Source: Catenovulum agarivorans YM01
GTDB lineage: Bacteria > Pseudomonadota > Gammaproteobacteria > Enterobacterales > Alteromonadaceae
Length of the DNA stretch: 52,042 bases
Assembly: GCF_000281085.1 (NCBI RefSeq)
Contig: NZ_JH767537.1
Span: 70,349 to 122,390 of the forward strand
Direction: 5' to 3'
This document shows, piece after piece, positions 26,224 through 34,572 of the stretch (positions are counted from its first letter, which is position 1; each line of letters begins with the position of its first letter). The position numbers were made by a program, and so were the translations under genes. The notes below the pieces were generated by a model that searched no databases, had not been told where the DNA came from, and saw only the letters and a list, made by a program, of their open reading frames with translations.

Positions 26224-27213
26224 ATGACAACTCAATCGCATTCAGCAAACGTTTGGCAACCAACTGCAAACATTGAAACCCTCAAGCAACGCGCTCAAAT
26301 CATTCAGCAAATTCGGCAGTTTTTCGTCAGCCGCAAGGTACTTGAAGTTGAAACCCCCAGTTTATCGCAACATGGTGTGACGGATTTACACTTAGAAAAT
26401 TTAACCGCACATTATCGTGGTCCTGGCTTTGCGTCTGGTGTTGATTTGTATTTGCAAACCTCTCCAGAATTTGCAATGAAGCGTTTATTAGCAGCAGGTT
26501 CTGGCTGTATATTCCAATTAGCCAAAGCGTTTAGAGATGATGAATTTGGCCGCCAACATAACCCTGAATTTACTATGCTTGAGTGGTATAGAGTCGGTTT
26601 TGATCGCGCCCTGTTAATGAATGAAGTCGCTGACTTGGTTAAAACTGTATTAAAAGTGCCACGCTGTGATGCTTACACCTACCAACAATTGTTTTTAACT
26701 CACCTACAACTTGATGTCTTGACTTGTAGTTTTGCAGATTTAACCAACAAACTGCAACAAATTGAACGTGCCGATATTATTGACTTAGCCGATGACAAAA
26801 CCGGCTTGTTGCAAGTGATGTTCGCTGAGTTGATTGAACCCAATATTGCTGCAGATGTGCCTTGTTTTGTTTATCACTTTCCGGCAGAGCAAGCGAGCTT
26901 AGCAAGGTTAAACAAAGATGATCCTAGAGTCGCTGAACGTTTTGAGTTGTACTTTAAAGGCATAGAGTTAGCCAATGGTTTTGATGAGCTGACTAATGCT
27001 GATGAGCAACTTAAACGTTTTGAACATGATAATGTTTTGCGGGTGCATAATGGCAAAGCCGCAAAATCTATTGATATGCGTTTAATTGCTGCATTAAATG
27101 CAGGGTTGCCTCAATGTTCAGGTGTTGCTTTAGGGGTGGATAGATTAATTATGTTGGCATTAGGTGCTAAGAGTATCGAAGAAGTTATCGCCTTTCCATT
27201 GACTCGGTGTTAA
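26224..27213 (+). CDS. epmA: EF-P--(R)-beta-lysine ligase EpmA
   Basis: LysRS-like class II synthetase without the anticodon-binding domain; it joins (R)-beta-lysine to Lys34 of EF-P. The length of 329 aa matches PoxA/GenX/EpmA (about 325). Motifs: VETPSLSQHGVTDLHLENL, LQTSPEFAMKRLLAAG, FQLAKAFRDDEFGRQHNPEFTMLEWYR (motif 2), ELANGFDELTNADEQ, and SGVALGVDRLIMLALG (motif 3). The ATG lies about 75 bp after efp. It is downstream of efp past a hairpin. The repeat mosaic follows its 3' end. Confidence 0.95.
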   Translation: MTTQSHSANVWQPTANIETLKQRAQIIQQIRQFFVSRKVLEVETPSLSQHGVTDLHLENLTAHYRGPGFASGVDLYLQTSPEFAMKRLLAAGSGCIFQLAKAFRDDEFGRQHNPEFTMLEWYRVGFDRALLMNEVADLVKTVLKVPRCDAYTYQQLFLTHLQLDVLTCSFADLTNKLQQIERADIIDLADDKTGLLQVMFAELIEPNIAADVPCFVYHFPAEQASLARLNKDDPRVAERFELYFKGIELANGFDELTNADEQLKRFEHDNVLRVHNGKAAKSIDMRLIAALNAGLPQCSGVALGVDRLIMLALGAKSIEEVIAFPLTRC

Positions 27214-27246
27214 ATAACTTAAACACCTCATGGCGCGAAATAAACC

Positions 27247-27384
27247 GCGCAAGTTCGCCCACTGAAAGCATAATTTTGCAACAACGCGGTTCACCTTCCA
27301 TGGTCGCTCCCAAATGTCATCCATGACATTTGAAGTTTTGCAAAATCAGCGTTTCAGTCGGCTTTATCCAGCTAATTTATTGCG
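27247..27384 (-). repeat. A-family hairpin element, copy 5
   Basis: Inner palindrome AAATGTCATCCATGACATTT (27312-27331) and second hairpin ACCTTCCATGGT (27293-27304) are kept. The outer arm has changed to CATAATTTTGCAACAACGCG opposite GTTTTGCAAAATCAGCGTTT, so that TTTTGCAA now pairs with TTGCAAAA: a compensatory change relative to copies 2 and 3 (TTTTCCAA with TTGGAAAA). Confidence 0.85.
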
Positions 27385-27421
27385 GCGAAAAATCCATGTA
27401 GCACCGAAGATGTAAAAAGAT

Positions 27422-27520
27422 GGTTGGGAGTGTGTTTTTCAAAACTTCACAAGATAGGGATATCTTGTGCGAGCGAGCTATGGACAGCCTTGAAGCGTTT
27501 TTGAAAAATACATTCCAACC
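27422..27520 (+). repeat. B-family hairpin element, copy 2
   Basis: Outer arms GGTTGGGAGTGTGTTTTTCA and TTTTTGAAAAATACATTCCA. Inner hairpins ACAAGAT-AGGGAT-ATCTTGT (27449-27468) and GCT-ATGGAC-AGC (27477-27488), both with ANGGA loops on the plus strand. Confidence 0.85.
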
Positions 27521-27663
27521 AGCTTGAACTTCTCTGCCACAAACTCACGGCGCGAAATAAACTGCGCAAGTTCGCCCACTGCAAGCATAATTTTGCAAAA
27601 ACGCGGTTCACCAATTAGAGTGAGAGCAGTCCGCAAAATCGCTGCTAGTGCCCTGCTACATGC

Positions 27664-27777
27664 GGAAATTACTAGGCCATAACTTTCGCAAAAACGCTGT
27701 GAATACATCCTTGTACGCTTCGCTTTTTCATCCATGAAAAAGAGATTTTGCTCTAAGTTATTGCCCTAGCACTTTCC
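27664..27777 (-). repeat. C-family hairpin element, reverse orientation, with perfect CsrA consensus
   Basis: Reverse complement of the C elements near 23 kb. On the minus strand the hairpins are CTTTTTC-ATGGAT-GAAAAAG (27723-27742) and a loop region GTACAAGGATGT (27705-27716). The second string is an exact match to the CsrA SELEX consensus RUACARGGAUGU. Confidence 0.85.
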
Positions 27778-27906
27778 AACGAAAGGCATGGCTTCAACTT
27801 GGTGTATGTGACTTCAACTACAGTCTCCCAATATAACCTCAGGAACACTTGGCACGTCCATCATATACAACTAACATAAAAGCATACTCTTAAAAACAAA
27901 CTGTTT

Positions 27907-28464
27907 ATGCGCATTCTAAATAATAAAATATTCTCAATCGGTATACTCATGGTTGCACTAGCAACTGGTGTGACTTCAGCTTGGTTGTTATTTAACAAAA
28001 TAAATAAAAGCCAGACTTCAGTTACCACTCAAGCTATCTATCAGCAAAAGTTTACTAGTACTACAGCACAAAATAGTTTAGCCGAGATCACGCAAAATTA
28101 TTTAGTGCTAGATTTTTGGGCGAGCTGGTGTGGCCCTTGTATTGAATCTTTACCTTATTACCAAAAGCTATTTAACACCTTTGAGCAACAGCAGTTTACT
28201 TGGGTTGCAGTTAATCAAGATGCAAATAAAACAAATGCAGATAATTTTTTAACCGAGCACAATTTACAACAATTACCAGTGTGGTTTGATCAACAAGCTG
28301 CGTTATCACGCCATTATGGTGTGAGTGGATTGCCAACTTTGTTACTGCTGAACAAATACAGACAAGTGATTTATAGAGTTGTTGGCTTTAAACAATCAGA
28401 AAAACAAAGCATTAAACAAAAATTGATTGAAGCTATGGAATTGGACAAGAGGGAACATAGTTAG
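27907..28464 (+). CDS. TlpA/ResA-like membrane-anchored thiol-disulfide protein
   Basis: 185-aa thioredoxin-fold protein. An N-terminal hydrophobic anchor (about 10-29, IGILMVALATGVTSAWLLF) puts the domain in the periplasm. The active site WASWCGPC lies at residues 71-78, and the cis-Pro region reads GVSGLPTLLLLNKYRQVIYRVVGF. It likely acts as a disulfide reductase, for example in cytochrome c maturation or repair of oxidised periplasmic proteins; the exact partner is unknown. It stands alone between the repeat mosaic and the convergent erpA gene. Confidence 0.85.
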   Translation: MRILNNKIFSIGILMVALATGVTSAWLLFNKINKSQTSVTTQAIYQQKFTSTTAQNSLAEITQNYLVLDFWASWCGPCIESLPYYQKLFNTFEQQQFTWVAVNQDANKTNADNFLTEHNLQQLPVWFDQQAALSRHYGVSGLPTLLLLNKYRQVIYRVVGFKQSEKQSIKQKLIEAMELDKREHS

Positions 28465-28489
28465 GTTAGTGTAAATCACTAACCTAACT
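28459..28489. terminator. Convergent terminator between TlpA-like gene and erpA
   Basis: Thirteen-base perfect stem AGTTAGGTTAGTG / CACTAACCTAACT with a TAAAT loop. It overlaps the stop codon of the TlpA-like gene and lies 9 bp before the erpA stop, so it suits both strands. Confidence 0.65.
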
Positions 28490-28497
28490 GAAAAACT

Positions 28498-28833
28498 TTA
28501 TACTGAAAAGCTTGCACCACAACCACAAGTGGTGGTTGCATTTGGGTTTTTAACAAAAAAGCGTGAGCCTTCTAAACCAGAGGTATAGTCTACTTCGCCA
28601 CCCATTAAATACTGCAAGCTCATAGGATCAACCACTAAGTTAACCCCTTCTTTTTCAATTAACATGTCACCTTCATTGACGTTTTCGTCGAAAGTGAAAC
28701 CATATTGAAAACCAGAACAGCCGCCACCAGTAATATAAACCCGAAACTTTAAGTTTGGATTTTCTTCTTCTTCAATCAACAGCTTTACTTGTTTCGCAGC
28801 TGTTTCTGTGAAATTAAGTGGAATCTGATCCAT
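28498..28833 (-). CDS. erpA: Iron-sulfur cluster insertion protein ErpA
   Basis: A-type carrier that passes Fe-S clusters to apoproteins such as IspG/IspH. The 111-aa sequence has the three conserved cysteines: [11 protein letters not shown], then [19 protein letters not shown] at the C terminus. [13 protein letters not shown] begins the fold, as in E. coli ErpA. Plus-strand neighbours are convergent. The DUF6776-like gene lies 64 bp upstream on the same strand, an arrangement seen in related marine gammaproteobacteria. Confidence 0.95.
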   Translation of the reverse strand: MDQIPLNFTETAAKQVKLLIEEEENPNLKFRVYITGGGCSGFQYGFTFDENVNEGDMLIEKEGVNLVVDPMSLQYLMGGEVDYTSGLEGSRFFVKNPNATTTCGCGASFSV

Positions 28834-28897
28834 TTAATACAACCTCATAATATAGCAATATGGCTATTATCTAATACCTGACTAAACCATTCAACTA

Positions 28898-29626
28898 TTA
28901 TTCTCTATGAACCACCTGTGGTGACCAATCATAATCTAAGTCGGTGCGGCTGTAACTTTGACCACTTCGCCTTGGTAATACCACAGCTAAATTCACTCGC
29001 TCTGGGGTAAAACGTTCTGGCAGAACAAAATTTCCTTCTAAAATTTGAAAATAGCGGAAACTAAATGAAGTATCATTATCGTCCACTGCTAATTGCTTAA
29101 AGTCGATAGATAAATTCTTGTCATTTTGAATGCCATGTAAACTTAAACTGATATAACCTTTGGCAAAACGCTTTTGTTTGCTGGTTTGCACCAAAATCAC
29201 TTTATACCTATATTGATTTTCAATCAGTGTAGGTTCAATCAACAACTCATCAACAATTACACCATCAGCGGCCAATTCTGGTGCCATAACGCTCTGATAA
29301 AAAGTTAGTTTTTCTTTCAACTGTGTATTATCTTGTTGTACGCGTTTTAATTCAGCCTGCAACTTTTGCAAACTCATATTGTTCACTTCCAACTCAACCC
29401 GAATAAAATTAAGCTTTTGCTCTAACTGGAATAAGGTTTGGTTTTTCTCGTCAATGGTCTGATTAAGCGCTTCAAGCTCTTTAATATCTGACTGTAAAAT
29501 TTTGTACGCTATCGCAACACCAATAGCTGCTGCAGCAGCTAACAGAAATAAGCCAAATAAAGAGGCAAAAAACTTTTTGTTTATTGCCCAAATAATCTCG
29601 AAATTTTTTACAACTTGTTTTTTCAA
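28898..29626 (-). CDS. DUF6776-like membrane-anchored coiled-coil protein
   Basis: 242-aa protein. One transmembrane segment (about 18-40, FASLFGLFLLAAAAAIGVAIAY) is followed by a long coiled coil (about 45-95, LEALNQTIDEKNQTLFQLEQKL..). Then comes a beta-rich C-terminal domain (about 110-242, VIVDELLIEPTLIENQYRYKVILVQTSKQKRFAKGYISLSL). This agrees with the conserved but uncharacterised family that sits next to erpA in Alteromonadales (DUF6776 from memory). The coiled coil and tail are predicted outside the inner membrane. No function is known. Confidence 0.75.
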   Translation of the reverse strand: MKKQVVKNFEIIWAINKKFFASLFGLFLLAAAAAIGVAIAYKILQSDIKELEALNQTIDEKNQTLFQLEQKLNFIRVELEVNNMSLQKLQAELKRVQQDNTQLKEKLTFYQSVMAPELAADGVIVDELLIEPTLIENQYRYKVILVQTSKQKRFAKGYISLSLHGIQNDKNLSIDFKQLAVDDNDTSFSFRYFQILEGNFVLPERFTPERVNLAVVLPRRSGQSYSRTDLDYDWSPQVVHRE

Positions 29627-29717
29627 AAGGTTAAACTCGTCTACATATTATGAAGTCTGTGTTACACTCAAAACACGGCACGGAATCGCAACTAATTAGC
29701 GCACTTTTCTAACACAA

Positions 29718-31424
29718 ATGGCGTTCGAAAAACACTTAAAACATCTTAGAGAACAATTAGCATACCCTAAAATTTCAATACAGTTGAGTGTGTTGGGTTT
29801 ATTAGCGGGTTTAAGTGCATCTATTTGTATCGTTGCTTTTCAATGGTGCTTAGAAACTATTCAACTCATTTACCTAGATGAACCTGATAACTTTCAGTCA
29901 CTCAACGGCGCTGAACGTTTTTTATTACCTCTGGTCGGCGCTGGTTTAATTGCTCTGGTGGGTGTATTCACCCAATTTAAACACTTTCGTTTAGGCATTC
30001 CCTTTGTTATTTATCGGCTAAAAGCTTTTTACGGCATGATGCCCATCCGCAATACCATCAATCAGTTTTTTGGCGGTATTATCGCTATGTCGAGTGGATT
30101 TTCGGTTGGGCGAGAAGGGCCTGCGGTACATCTCGGTGCTGGCGCCTCAAGTTATCTTGGTTCTTGGTTAAAATTACCGTATAACTCAGTTAGAACTTTA
30201 TCTGCTTGCGGTATGGCTGCGGCCATAGCCGCATCATTTAACACGCCACTTGCTGCTGTTATTTTTGTAATGGAAGTAGTACTGCGTGAATATAAAACGC
30301 ACATATTCGTTCCTGTTATGCTGGCTTCTATGGTTGGCGCTACCGCTAACCGGTTTGTATTTGGCCATGAACATGATTTAAGTGGTTTAAATATCGAGCT
30401 ACTGGACATTAATCACTACCCATATCTTGTGTTTATGGGCATTTTAGTTGGTTGTTTTGCTTTTGCCTTTAACCGCCAACTTATCGAAATTATTCGCTCG
30501 TTTAAATCAGTTAACATGTTGCCGCGTTTGTTGCTGGCGGGCTTTATCACCGCCATTATTGGTTACTTAGTGCCACAAGCCCTTGGCACTGGGCTAGGAG
30601 CAATCACAATTGCACAGGAGCAAACCGGTAATGCTCAGTTGTTAATGACTGTCTTCATCAGTAAGTCATTACTTACCTTCTTCGCTATTGGTTTGGGGAT
30701 ACCTGGTGGTGTCATTGGACCAATTTTAGGTTTAGGCATGATGTTAGGTACTTTGCTCGCGTTAATGGCGTCTATTTTTATCGGCAACATTAGCGGTTAT
30801 TCCGATATTTATGGTGTATTAGGCCTAGCTGCACTTATGGCCGCCTGTTTAAATGCCCCTCTCGCGGCGTTGGTTACTGCATTAGAACTAACCTACAATC
30901 CAGATATTGTTGTACCTGCTATGCTGGTTATCGTTTCTGCACATGTTATTTCTAGCCAGATTTTCAAAAACCGTTCTTTGTTTATCTTGCAGTTAGAGAT
31001 GCAAAAACTCGACTATCAAACCCCACCTACCTACGACATATTACAAAAAACCGGTGTACTCGCGGCCATGGAACGCAGTTTTATATTAGTAAAACGCAAA
31101 GATGATATGGTATTGCGCCGCGCACTCGATCGTGCGGGTAAACGACCGGTTATATTACGTGAAGAAGTCGATGGTGGTTTTGTATTTAAGCAAGTTAGTT
31201 ACAACGTCTCGCTCGATCATCAGCCAGCTTCGCCCTTTAACTTTGATGAATTACAAGGGGTTGAATCTCGCTATACCTTAGCTGAACCCTATGAAATTTT
31301 GCAACATAAACGCAGCGGCTCTGTGTATATTTTTGAAGAAGAATTTGAAAATATAGTTGGCGTAGTGACATGGGAGCAGCTGAGGTTAAGGTTAACTAAA
31401 GGTTCTTTTCAGGTAGCAGAATGA
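29718..31424 (+). CDS. ClC-family chloride channel/antiporter
   Basis: 568-aa integral membrane protein with the ClC selectivity motifs: SGFSVGREGPAVHLGA (gating Glu in GREGP), GLGIPGGVIGPILGLG, and an early RLGIPFVIYRLKAFYG. About ten hydrophobic helices fill residues 15-420. A cytoplasmic tail of about 130 residues follows (FILVKRKDDMVLRRALDRAGKRP ... VVTWEQLRLRL) and resembles a degenerate CBS pair. Transporter versus channel mode is unresolved. The stop overlaps the hemJ start (ATGA), so the two genes are translationally coupled. Confidence 0.9.
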   Translation: MAFEKHLKHLREQLAYPKISIQLSVLGLLAGLSASICIVAFQWCLETIQLIYLDEPDNFQSLNGAERFLLPLVGAGLIALVGVFTQFKHFRLGIPFVIYRLKAFYGMMPIRNTINQFFGGIIAMSSGFSVGREGPAVHLGAGASSYLGSWLKLPYNSVRTLSACGMAAAIAASFNTPLAAVIFVMEVVLREYKTHIFVPVMLASMVGATANRFVFGHEHDLSGLNIELLDINHYPYLVFMGILVGCFAFAFNRQLIEIIRSFKSVNMLPRLLLAGFITAIIGYLVPQALGTGLGAITIAQEQTGNAQLLMTVFISKSLLTFFAIGLGIPGGVIGPILGLGMMLGTLLALMASIFIGNISGYSDIYGVLGLAALMAACLNAPLAALVTALELTYNPDIVVPAMLVIVSAHVISSQIFKNRSLFILQLEMQKLDYQTPPTYDILQKTGVLAAMERSFILVKRKDDMVLRRALDRAGKRPVILREEVDGGFVFKQVSYNVSLDHQPASPFNFDELQGVESRYTLAEPYEILQHKRSGSVYIFEEEFENIVGVVTWEQLRLRLTKGSFQVAE

Positions 31425-31849
31425 CAATTTTATGGGTTAAAGCTTTCCACATTATTTTTATGGTTGCTTGGTTTGCTGGCATTTTTTATTTTCCACGGCT
31501 ATTAGTTTACCATGCTGAATCAAATGAACCCGCAGTTCATCACCAATTAAAAATAATGGAAAAACGCCTATTATTTTTTGTTACCCCCTTTGCCATTTTG
31601 ACTGGAATATTCGGCGTATGGCTTATTTATCTCTACGGATTAGACTGGTTTAAAGTAAGTGGCTGGTTACATACTAAACTACTACTGGTGATCTTGTTGT
31701 ATGGCTACCATATTTATTGTTTTAAATTGCTCAAGACCTTTCAGCAGGATTTGAATCGACGCAGTAGCCGTTTTTATCGTTTTATCAACGAAATGCCAGT
31801 GTTAATTTTATTTGCCGCGGTTATTTTGGCTGTAGTTAAACCTTACTAA
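31421..31849 (+). CDS. hemJ: Protoporphyrinogen oxidase HemJ-like (CopD/UPF0093)
   Basis: 142-aa protein with four transmembrane segments. Conserved positions of HemJ are visible: His in WVKAFHIIFMVAWFAGIFYFPRL, HTKLLLVILLYGYH, and the C-terminal NEMPVLILFAAVILAVVKPY. HemJ oxidises protoporphyrinogen IX in heme synthesis. The reading frame begins 4 bp before the end of the ClC gene. A strong hairpin follows. Confidence 0.88.
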   Translation: MTILWVKAFHIIFMVAWFAGIFYFPRLLVYHAESNEPAVHHQLKIMEKRLLFFVTPFAILTGIFGVWLIYLYGLDWFKVSGWLHTKLLLVILLYGYHIYCFKLLKTFQQDLNRRSSRFYRFINEMPVLILFAAVILAVVKPY

Positions 31850-31869
31850 TAGATATTACTTAGGGGAGC

Positions 31870-31898
31870 AAGCTACCAAAATAGCGTTTTGGTAGCTT
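31870..31898. terminator. Bidirectional terminator between hemJ and cnoX
   Basis: Twelve-base stem AAGCTACCAAAA / TTTTGGTAGCTT with loop TAGCG, in the convergent gap. T residues follow within the stem on both strands. Confidence 0.7.
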
Positions 31899-31912
31899 TT
31901 GGTCAGGGTTAA

Positions 31913-32806
31913 CTAGTACAACAGGCTATACAGTTTACGTCTAACTTTAGTCGCTGCTGCATCCCCTTTTGGCATTGTCGCTAAAATATCCATTAGCGTT
32001 TTTTTCATTTCACCATCATGCGCATTTAAATCTTTCACCAACACAGCCATTAGTAATTCAAGTGCATGTTCATTTTGCTGAGCTTGATGTAATTGCACAG
32101 CCAAACTAATACGTACAGCATGATCATCTTGATTATTTTCGAGTTGGGCGCGTAAACCTTGAATTTCAGGAGTTTCTGCAGCCTGTTTATTTAGTTCAAG
32201 TTGAGACACTAAAGATTGATAATAATCATCCTGGTCAATCATAGTGATGCTACTGAGTAAATCTTCAGCTTCTTGATTCTGCCCTGTACCAAGCAATACA
32301 TGAATCAGCGCTTTTTTAATGTCTGCTCTAGTCTCATCCAAAGCCAAAGCTTCTTTGGCTAACGGCAAAGCATCATTAAAATTCTGCGCGTTAATCAATT
32401 CATTTACTTGGTTCAGTAAATCATCTTCTGGTTTAGGTAAATGTTCGGCAAAAAGTTGCTCTAACTCCGCAACATCTTTGTCTCCGGCAAAACCGCTGAT
32501 ACCTTGGCCATCTTTAAATAAAATAACCGTAGGTATTGCCTGCACACCGAACTGCATAGCCAAAGCTTGCATTTGCTGATCTTCACAATTAACTCTAGCT
32601 AAGGTAATAGCGTCAGGATATGGTGAAAATAATTTAATTAGTTTTTCCGATAACGAAATACTTTCTGGACTTTGCTGGGCATAAAAATCAATAACCACTA
32701 GCTTTTGCTGAGAGCCTTGCAGTATTACTTGCTGAAAATTTTCTGCGTTAATTTCTACAATATTGTTAGCCGTTACTTGACCAAATGAATCCACTTTTAT
32801 ACTCAC
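31913..32806 (-). CDS. cnoX: Thioredoxin-fold TPR chaperone, CnoX/YbbN-like
   Basis: 297-aa protein. The N-terminal thioredoxin fold (about 20-115, VVIDFYAQQSPESISLSEKL ... FGVQAIPTVILFKDGQGISGF) is followed by a TPR region (about 125-297). This is the CnoX layout; CnoX guards unfolded proteins and hands them to GroEL or DnaK. At the active-site position the sequence is QQSPES: neither cysteine of a CxxC is present, and there is no equivalent of the E. coli single Cys motif (SQHC). It should therefore be a redox-inactive holdase. It stands upstream of nothing on its strand but is followed by the hairpin. Confidence 0.85.
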   Translation of the reverse strand: MSIKVDSFGQVTANNIVEINAENFQQVILQGSQQKLVVIDFYAQQSPESISLSEKLIKLFSPYPDAITLARVNCEDQQMQALAMQFGVQAIPTVILFKDGQGISGFAGDKDVAELEQLFAEHLPKPEDDLLNQVNELINAQNFNDALPLAKEALALDETRADIKKALIHVLLGTGQNQEAEDLLSSITMIDQDDYYQSLVSQLELNKQAAETPEIQGLRAQLENNQDDHAVRISLAVQLHQAQQNEHALELLMAVLVKDLNAHDGEMKKTLMDILATMPKGDAAATKVRRKLYSLLY

Positions 32807-32864
32807 TCAATGTTTTTTAATTTATTACAGCTAACATGGGGGCGCTGCACACAATTATCAATGG

Positions 32865-33932
32865 CTATTTTGTGACTGCTATTGCCAATAACCTTATTAG
32901 CGCAGGTGCAATCTGTTGTAGTGGCAATAAATCATCTGTTGCTCCAACTTTATAAGCAGCACCTGGCATACCCCAGACTACACTGGTTTTTTCATCTTGC
33001 GCCATGGTTGTTTGCCCAGCTAATTTCATGTTTAGTAAAGCCTGAGCACCATCTGCACCCATACCAGTTAACATAACACCTATTGCCTTAGTGGTTTCCA
33101 ACTCGGCAATTGAGTTAAATAACACTTCAACCGAAGGTTTGTGCCGGTTAACGGGTTCTGTATTGTGCAAGCGGCAATAATAATGACCAGCTTTCTTTTC
33201 GACAGACATATGCTTATCTCCTGGCGCAAGATAAATACAACCACTTTCAATTTTTTGCTGGTCTTGAGCCTCGTACACAGTCATTTCACACATAGAATCT
33301 AACCGTTTGGCAAAAGATGTAGCAAACATCGCAGGTATATGTTGGGTAATAACTATGGGAGGCATATTTGCTGGTAGGTCACAGACAACACGTTTTATCG
33401 CCTCAGTGCCTCCGGTAGACGCACCAATTGCGATAATGTATCCAGGTTTAAATAAGTGTGGGTGAGCCACTTTTTTTGTTGGTATCGCAGCTGCTTGTTT
33501 GTCATTTGCGATCAAACGCAGCATAGCTTCTTTACTTTTAGCCGCATTTAATACTTTTTGACATACTTCAGCAGCGTAATCAGTCAATTTAGAAACATCT
33601 GTTGTTGCTGGTTTAGCAATATAATCTAACGCGCCAAGCTCAAGCGCAGTTAAAGTTTCTGGCGCACCTTTTTCAGTTAGAGTAGAAATCATCACCACAG
33701 GCATTGGCCGCAAGCGCATTAAATTACGTAAAAAAGAAATACCGTTCATTTTTGGCATTTCTATATCCAATGTTAAAACATCAGGGTTTAATAATTTTAC
33801 TTGCTCGCGAGCTTGGTAGGGATCTTCTGCGGTTCCAACTACGTCCAATTGAGGGTGTGATGATAGTACCTGTTGCAAAAAATGCCGCATTAACTCAGAA
33901 TCATCAACTATCAATACTCGATATTTATGCAC
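32865..33932 (-). CDS. cheB: Chemotaxis protein-glutamate methylesterase CheB
   Basis: 355-aa two-domain enzyme. The receiver domain has Asp56 in VLTLDIEMPKMNG. The C-terminal methylesterase has the nucleophile Ser in IAIGASTGGTEAI, then PIVITQHIPAMFATSFAKRLD, LAPGDKHM and GVMLTGMGADGA. It removes methyl groups from receptor glutamates during adaptation and can deamidate glutamines. It is the last gene of cheR-cheD-cheB, which read in the same direction with gaps of 2 and 11 bp. cheA, cheW and cheY are not in the window. Confidence 0.95.
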   Translation of the reverse strand: MHKYRVLIVDDSELMRHFLQQVLSSHPQLDVVGTAEDPYQAREQVKLLNPDVLTLDIEMPKMNGISFLRNLMRLRPMPVVMISTLTEKGAPETLTALELGALDYIAKPATTDVSKLTDYAAEVCQKVLNAAKSKEAMLRLIANDKQAAAIPTKKVAHPHLFKPGYIIAIGASTGGTEAIKRVVCDLPANMPPIVITQHIPAMFATSFAKRLDSMCEMTVYEAQDQQKIESGCIYLAPGDKHMSVEKKAGHYYCRLHNTEPVNRHKPSVEVLFNSIAELETTKAIGVMLTGMGADGAQALLNMKLAGQTTMAQDEKTSVVWGMPGAAYKVGATDDLLPLQQIAPALIRLLAIAVTK

Positions 33933-33943
33933 TTTACGATCCT

Positions 33944-34570
33944 TTAAAACAATTCGATATCTGTACTGTCATCTTGTTCAGTGATATTGTTGAAATACGC
34001 AACTTCACGCTGTTCAATAGTATCATTATGTAATGCTTGAAGCTTTTTCACTTTGGCCACTCCTGTATTAGGATGAAATAAAATTTTTCTTGGCCATGGC
34101 CCCCCGACATCATGTGATACCACAGGGATTTCTTCATTACGTAAATAATGCCGAATAAAATCTATGTTACCCAACCCCACATCAGACATTCGAGCGACAA
34201 TTTTGCCACCTCCAAACACTTTAGCTAACAAATTACTGCGAATACCACCATTCTTTATAATTTCATTGATTAAAAACTCCATAGCCCAGTGTCCGTACCG
34301 ACACGAATAGCTCATTTCATTGCTCCAATCATCCGGCATTGTATGCTGTCCTTTTACCGGCAACATAAAGTGATTCATGCCACCAATTCCGAGTTTTTCA
34401 TCCCATATACAAGCAGAAATACACGAACCTAACACGGTAGAAATGAGTTCATTTTCTCGGGTAACATATAGCTCGCCGGGTAATATTTTCGCTACGACTA
34501 TATGGCGGCTTTTATCAACATATCTTTTGATCGAGTTAAATCCATTTATCGCGGGTTTTATTTCTAACAT
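33944..34570 (-). CDS. cheD: Chemoreceptor glutamine deamidase CheD
   Basis: 208-aa protein. The catalytic Cys lies in STVLGSCISACIWDEKLGIGG and the His in MNHFMLP, both marks of the CheD fold. It deamidates receptor glutamines and often binds CheC or CheB. The gene sits between cheR and cheB with only 2 bp to cheR, so an adaptation operon cheR-cheD-cheB is likely. Confidence 0.93.
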   Translation of the reverse strand: MLEIKPAINGFNSIKRYVDKSRHIVVAKILPGELYVTRENELISTVLGSCISACIWDEKLGIGGMNHFMLPVKGQHTMPDDWSNEMSYSCRYGHWAMEFLINEIIKNGGIRSNLLAKVFGGGKIVARMSDVGLGNIDFIRHYLRNEEIPVVSHDVGGPWPRKILFHPNTGVAKVKKLQALHNDTIEQREVAYFNNITEQDDSTDIELF

Positions 34571-34572
34571 AA

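Larger units (their letters stand above)
27214..27906. repeat. 0.7-kb mosaic of palindromic repeat elements
   Basis: Between epmA and a TlpA-like gene, both on the plus strand. In order: A copy 5 (27247-27384), a complete B element (27422-27520), a left half of an A element (27563-27614), and a C element in reverse orientation (27664-27777). The segment GGCGCGAAATAAACYGCGCAAG occurs twice (27234 and 27550). The final 130 bp hold no recognised element and probably the promoter of the next gene. Confidence 0.85.

Noticed and set aside
27478-27735. Minus-strand frame of 85 codons between epmA and the TlpA-like gene
   Set aside because: Made of B, A and C element pieces with no ribosome binding site.
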